From: Streptomyces alkaliterrae
Lineage (GTDB): Bacteria > Actinomycetota > Actinomycetes > Streptomycetales > Streptomycetaceae
Assembly (NCBI RefSeq): GCF_007097205.2
Contig: NZ_VJYK02000006.1
Location: 1 to 46,103, forward strand
DNA: 46,103 nt
Direction: 5' to 3'
In this document: piece by piece, positions 42,665 through 46,103 of the stretch
Position numbering within the stretch: the stretch's first letter is position 1
Layout: each line of letters begins with the position of its first letter
Made by a program: the position numbers and the translations under genes
The notes under the pieces: generated by a model
What the model was told of the DNA's origin: nothing
Seen by the model: the letters and a program-made list of their open reading frames with translations, nothing else
Databases searched by the model: none

Positions 42665-43534
42665 GTGAAAGGGATCATTCTGGCCGGTGGCCACGGAACA
42701 AGGCTGCAGCCGATCACTCTGGGAATGTCCAAGCAGCTGCTCCCGGTATACGACAAGCCAATGATCTACTACCCGCTCTCGGTGCTGATGCTCGCGGGCG
42801 TGACCGATATCCAGATCATCTCCTCCCCGCGCGATCTGGAGGGTTTCCGGCGGCTGCTGGGAGACGGTTCGGATTACGGGCTGCGGCTGACCTATGCGGA
42901 ACAGGAAGAACCGCGCGGGCTCGCCGACGCCTTTCTCATCGGGGCCGACCACATCGGTGACGACCCGGTGGCGCTGGTACTCGGTGACAACATCTTCCAC
43001 GGCCCCGGATTCAGCGCCCTGCTCCAGGAAGCCGTGACGGACGTCGACGGCTGCGTGCTGTTCGGCTACCCGGTGCGCGATCCCGAACGGTACGGAGTCG
43101 GCGAACTGGACGACGAGGGCAGGCTGGTCTCCCTGGAGGAGAAGCCGGCCCGACCCAGGTCGAACCTCGCCATCACCGGGCTCTACTTCTACGACAACGA
43201 CGTGGTCGACATCGCGAAGAACCTGCGTCCCTCACCGCGCGGCGAACTCGAGATCACCGACGTGAACCGGATCTACCTGGAGCGCGGCAAGGCGGAACTC
43301 GTGTCCCTGGGAAGGGGCTTCGCCTGGCTCGACACCGGAACGCACGACGCGCTGACCGAGGCGGGCCAGTACGTGCAGATCCTGGAACACCGGCAGGGCG
43401 TCCGCATCGCCTGCATCGAGGAGATCGCCTGGCGTATGGGATTCATCGACCGCGAGGCCTGCCACCGGCTCGGGAAGCGGCTCGCGAACTCCTCGTACGG
43501 CCGATACGTCATGGAGATCGCCGCGACCGGCTGA
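42665..43534 (+). CDS. rmlA: Glucose-1-phosphate thymidylyltransferase
   Basis: Makes dTDP-glucose from glucose-1-phosphate and dTTP, the first deoxysugar step. The 289-residue product has the full RmlA signature: GIILAGGHGTRLQPITLGMSKQLLPVYDKPMIYYPLSVLM, then VLGDNIFHG, EEKPARPRSN, YFYDNDVVDIAKNLRPSPRGELEITD and the WLDTGTHDAL segment. GTG start after GGAGGCAGGG. The dTDP-glucose 4,6-dehydratase follows 33 nt later. A cluster-borne copy supports glycosylation of the angucycline by the UrdGT2-like enzyme at 27146. Confidence 0.96.
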   Translation: MKGIILAGGHGTRLQPITLGMSKQLLPVYDKPMIYYPLSVLMLAGVTDIQIISSPRDLEGFRRLLGDGSDYGLRLTYAEQEEPRGLADAFLIGADHIGDDPVALVLGDNIFHGPGFSALLQEAVTDVDGCVLFGYPVRDPERYGVGELDDEGRLVSLEEKPARPRSNLAITGLYFYDNDVVDIAKNLRPSPRGELEITDVNRIYLERGKAELVSLGRGFAWLDTGTHDALTEAGQYVQILEHRQGVRIACIEEIAWRMGFIDREACHRLGKRLANSSYGRYVMEIAATG

Positions 43535-43567
43535 CCGGCCCGTCGCTCGTCCAGTTCGGAGCGTGTC

Positions 43568-44557
43568 ATGAGAATCCTGGTGACCGGCGGCGCCGGCTTC
43601 ATCGGCTCGCACTACGTGCGAGCACTGCTGGAGGGGCGGTACGAGTCGACGCGGAACGTCGACGTCACCGTCCTGGACAAACTCACCTACGCGGGCAACC
43701 GCGCCAACCTGCCCGCCGCGCACCCGCGCATGACCTTCGTCCACGGCGACATCTGCGACCGGGCGCTGCTGCACGAACTCCTGCCGGGACACGACGCCGT
43801 GGTGCACTTCGCCGCGGAGTCCCACGTCGACCGGTCGGTCGCGGGAGCCGCGGAGTTCGTCCGGACCAACACCCTCGGCACCCAGGCCGTGCTCGACGCC
43901 GCCCTGGCCGCGGGCGTGGCGCGCGTCGTGCACGTGTCCACGGACGAGGTGTACGGCTCGATCGAGGACGGCTCCTGGACCGAGGACTGGCCGCTGCTGC
44001 CCAACTCGCCGTACGCCGCGTCCAAGGCCGGGTCCGACCTCGTCGCCCGCTCCTACTGGCGCACCCACGGCCTCGACGTCTCCGTCACACGCTGCTCGAA
44101 CAACTACGGCCCCTACCAGCATCCCGAGAAGCTCATCCCGCTGTTCGTCACCAACCTGCTGCGCGGCGTCCCGGTACCCGTCTACGGCGACGGGCTGAAC
44201 CGGCGCGAGTGGGTGCACGTCGACGACCACTGCCGAGCCGTCCACCTGGTGCTGCTGCGCGGCGGACCCGGCGAGATCTACAACGTGGGCGGCGGCAGCG
44301 AGCTGACCAACCTGGAGGTGACCGAGCGGATCCTCGAACTCTGCGGCGCCGACCGCTCGATGGTCAGGCACGTCACCGACCGCAAGGGGCACGACCTGCG
44401 CTACTCCCTCGACGACGCCAAGATCCGCGAAACGCTCGGCTGGGCGCCGCGGACGGGCTTCGAGGACGGACTCGCGGCGACGGTCGCCTGGTACCGGGAC
44501 AACCCGAGCTGGTGGCGGCCCGTCCGGGACGCCGCACCGGCCGCCGTCACCGCGTGA
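43568..44557 (+). CDS. rmlB: dTDP-glucose 4,6-dehydratase
   Basis: Converts dTDP-glucose to dTDP-4-keto-6-deoxyglucose, the branch point to 2,6-dideoxy sugars. Extended SDR of 329 residues with ILVTGGAGFIGSHYVRALL, FAAESHVDRSV, VSTDEVYGS (catalytic Asp/Glu) and YAASKAGSDLVARSY (Tyr-Lys), then RCSNNYGPYQHPEKLIPLF. ATG start after GGAGCG. It pairs with rmlA; later enzymes (2,3-dehydratase, 3-ketoreductase) are expected beyond the right end of the window. Confidence 0.96.
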   Translation: MRILVTGGAGFIGSHYVRALLEGRYESTRNVDVTVLDKLTYAGNRANLPAAHPRMTFVHGDICDRALLHELLPGHDAVVHFAAESHVDRSVAGAAEFVRTNTLGTQAVLDAALAAGVARVVHVSTDEVYGSIEDGSWTEDWPLLPNSPYAASKAGSDLVARSYWRTHGLDVSVTRCSNNYGPYQHPEKLIPLFVTNLLRGVPVPVYGDGLNRREWVHVDDHCRAVHLVLLRGGPGEIYNVGGGSELTNLEVTERILELCGADRSMVRHVTDRKGHDLRYSLDDAKIRETLGWAPRTGFEDGLAATVAWYRDNPSWWRPVRDAAPAAVTA

Positions 44558-44628
44558 GGACCACGGACGGGCGCGGCCACGCACGGCGAACCGCGCCGGA
44601 CCACCAACACAGACAGGAGGGGACGTTC

Positions 44629-46103
44629 GTGGACACGGACGTGATAGTCGTCGGGGCCGGGCCCACCGGACTGATGCTCGCCGGTGAGCTGCGCCTGGGC
44701 GGGGCGCGGGTGATCGTGACCGAACTGCTCGAAGCGCCCACCGGGCAGTCACGGGGACTGGGATTCACCGCCCGCGCCATGGAGACCTTCGACCAACGCG
44801 GCCTGCTGCCCCGGTTCGGCGACCTGGAGACCAGCCCGCTCGGCCACTTCGGCGGCGTCCAGTTCGACTACACCGCGCTCGAGGACGCCCACTTCGGAGC
44901 CCGGGGGATACCCCAGTCGCAGACCGAGGCCGTCCTCGAACAGTGGGCCACCGAACTGGGCGCCGACATACGCCGCGGCTGGGAACTGCGCGACCTGACC
45001 GACCACGGCGACGGCGTCCGGGTCACCCTCGCCACCCCCGAAGGCGAGAAGCACCTCACCGCCGCCTACCTCGTCGGCTGCGACGGCGGCCACAGCGCCG
45101 TCCGCAGGGCCGCCGGCTTCGACTTCCCGGGCACCCCCGCCACCCGGGGCATGTACCTCGCCGACGTCGTCGGCTGCGGCCTCAAGCCCCGCTTCCTCGG
45201 CGAGAAGCTGCCCAACGGCATGGTGATGGCGGCCCCGCTCGGCGAGGGCGTGGACCGGATCATCGTCTGCCCGCACGGCACCCCGGCCCGCGACCGCGAC
45301 CAGGCCGTCACCTTCGAGGAGGTCGCCGAGGCCTGGCGGCACATCACGGGAGAGGACATCTCGCACGGCCGCGCCGAGTGGGTCAGCTCCTTCACCGACG
45401 CCACCCGCCATGTCACCGAGTACCGGAGGGGCCGGGTGCTGCTCGCCGGCGACGCCGCCCACATCCACCTCCCGGCCGGCGGCCAGGGGCTGAGCACCGG
45501 CGTACAGGACGCGGCCAACCTCGGGTGGAAGCTGGCCGCCGAGGTGACCGGCCGGGCGCCGGAGGGCCTGCTCGACACCTACCACGCCGAGCGGCACCCG
45601 GTCGGCGCGCGGCTGCTGAGCAACACCCGCGCCCAGGGCCTGGTGTTCCTCGGCGGGGAGGAAGCCGACCCGCTCCGGGAGCTGTTCACCGAACTCCTCA
45701 CCCATGACGGAGTCCGGCGGCACCTCGCGGGCTCGGTGAGCCACCTCGACATCCACTACCCCCTCCCCGGCGGCGACCACCCCCTGCTCGGCCGCCGCCT
45801 GCCGCCCCGCGCCCTGCGCACCGCGGAAGGAGCCACCACCACGACCGCGCTGCTGCGCCACGGACACGGCGTACTGCTCGACCTCGCCGACGACGCCGAC
45901 CTCCGCCGGACCGCCGAGCGGTGGAAGGACCGGGTGGTCGCGGTGACGGCGTCCGCGGACCCCGCCGACACCCGCACCGACCCGTTCACCGGCACGGCCG
46001 CCGTCCTCGTGCGGCCCGACGGCTACGTCGCCTGGACCTCGACCGACGACCAGCCCGTCACGGACGCACTCGAGCGCTGGTTCGGGCCGGCCGCGCAGAG
46101 CCC
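44629..46103 (+). CDS. Second FAD-dependent aromatic oxygenase, cut by the window end
   Basis: An open frame of 491 codons with no stop before the window ends. The GTG start lies five bases after ACAGGAGGGGA. It encodes VIVVGAGPTGLMLAGELRLGGARVIV (FAD), CDGGHSAVRRAAGF, and GRVLLAGDAAHIHLPAGGQGLSTGVQDAANLGWKLA, then the thioredoxin-like C-terminal domain up to TDALERWFGP. Paralogue of the oxygenase at 41054. In related clusters a second oxygenase may be a stand-alone enzyme (JadH, LanE-like) or the N-terminal part of an oxygenase-reductase fusion (PgaM, UrdM, LanV-type). The frame is still open where stand-alone members usually end, so a fusion is possible but undecided. Confidence 0.9.
   Translation, partial: MDTDVIVVGAGPTGLMLAGELRLGGARVIVTELLEAPTGQSRGLGFTARAMETFDQRGLLPRFGDLETSPLGHFGGVQFDYTALEDAHFGARGIPQSQTEAVLEQWATELGADIRRGWELRDLTDHGDGVRVTLATPEGEKHLTAAYLVGCDGGHSAVRRAAGFDFPGTPATRGMYLADVVGCGLKPRFLGEKLPNGMVMAAPLGEGVDRIIVCPHGTPARDRDQAVTFEEVAEAWRHITGEDISHGRAEWVSSFTDATRHVTEYRRGRVLLAGDAAHIHLPAGGQGLSTGVQDAANLGWKLAAEVTGRAPEGLLDTYHAERHPVGARLLSNTRAQGLVFLGGEEADPLRELFTELLTHDGVRRHLAGSVSHLDIHYPLPGGDHPLLGRRLPPRALRTAEGATTTTALLRHGHGVLLDLADDADLRRTAERWKDRVVAVTASADPADTRTDPFTGTAAVLVRPDGYVAWTSTDDQPVTDALERWFGPAAQS

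Noticed and set aside
1-46103. Mobile elements, tRNA genes, attachment sites
   Set aside because: No transposase, integrase, terminal repeats or tRNA-like cloverleaf was recognised on either strand; base composition looks even throughout apart from intergenic gaps.

Overview
The window is high-GC actinobacterial DNA and is most likely from a Streptomyces or a close relative. The signs are very GC-rich third positions, frequent GTG/TTG starts, ATGA/GTGA stop-start overlaps, near absence of TTA codons, and typical families (SoxR with a bldA-type codon, DinB/maleylpyruvate-isomerase protein, type II PKS). It is almost entirely secondary-metabolite biosynthesis. I see no tRNA, rRNA, CRISPR array or transposase. 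Both ends are cut inside clusters.

Region 1 (33-8447) is a phz operon: phzC, phzD, phzE, phzF and phzG, then a free-standing adenylation domain and a berberine-bridge-type FAD oxidase. These genes make trans-2,3-dihydro-3-hydroxyanthranilate (DHHA) from chorismate and isomerise it, the route to phenazines. phzA/phzB are not in the window and could lie just upstream. Region 2 (8431-21882) holds a small convergent YdhR-like gene and then a long operon. It encodes an EhpF/LuxE-like acyl activator, an EhpG/LuxC-like acyl reductase, a lone peptidyl carrier protein, a KS-(dead AT)-ACP protein, a type II thioesterase, an aldo-keto reductase, a (dead KS)-AT-CCR fusion and a fatty acyl-AMP ligase. The two PKS proteins look like a duplicated pair that decayed reciprocally: one keeps the KS and ACP, the other keeps the AT and gained a crotonyl-CoA carboxylase/reductase-like domain. 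Together they could attach an alkylmalonyl-type unit to a phenazine or DHHA-derived carboxylate. This is the most novel-looking system here.

Region 3 (21973-25916) has a LysR regulator, a cytochrome bd pair (cydAB without cydCD) and a DinB/mycothiol-type protein, plausibly protection from a redox-active product. Region 4 (26075-31958) has a tiny leader ORF, a sugar 4-ketoreductase, an UrdGT2-like glycosyltransferase and a secreted protein of unknown role. A strong terminator and a SoxR-box-like palindrome follow, then an ABM-domain monooxygenase, a 14-helix MFS exporter and convergent soxR.

Region 5 (32229-46103) is an angucycline-type type II PKS cluster. It has an orphan OmpR/JadR1-like regulator with a TTA codon, a divergent FAD-oxidoreductase/PrmC-like fusion, a late cyclase, KS-alpha, CLF, ACP, ketoreductase, aromatase/cyclase, two PgaE/UrdE-type FAD oxygenases (the second cut by the window end) and the first two dTDP-deoxysugar genes. 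The UrdGT2-like gene in region 4 ties that stretch to the angucycline. Whether phenazine and angucycline parts yield one conjugated molecule or two co-regulated redox-active products cannot be decided from sequence alone.
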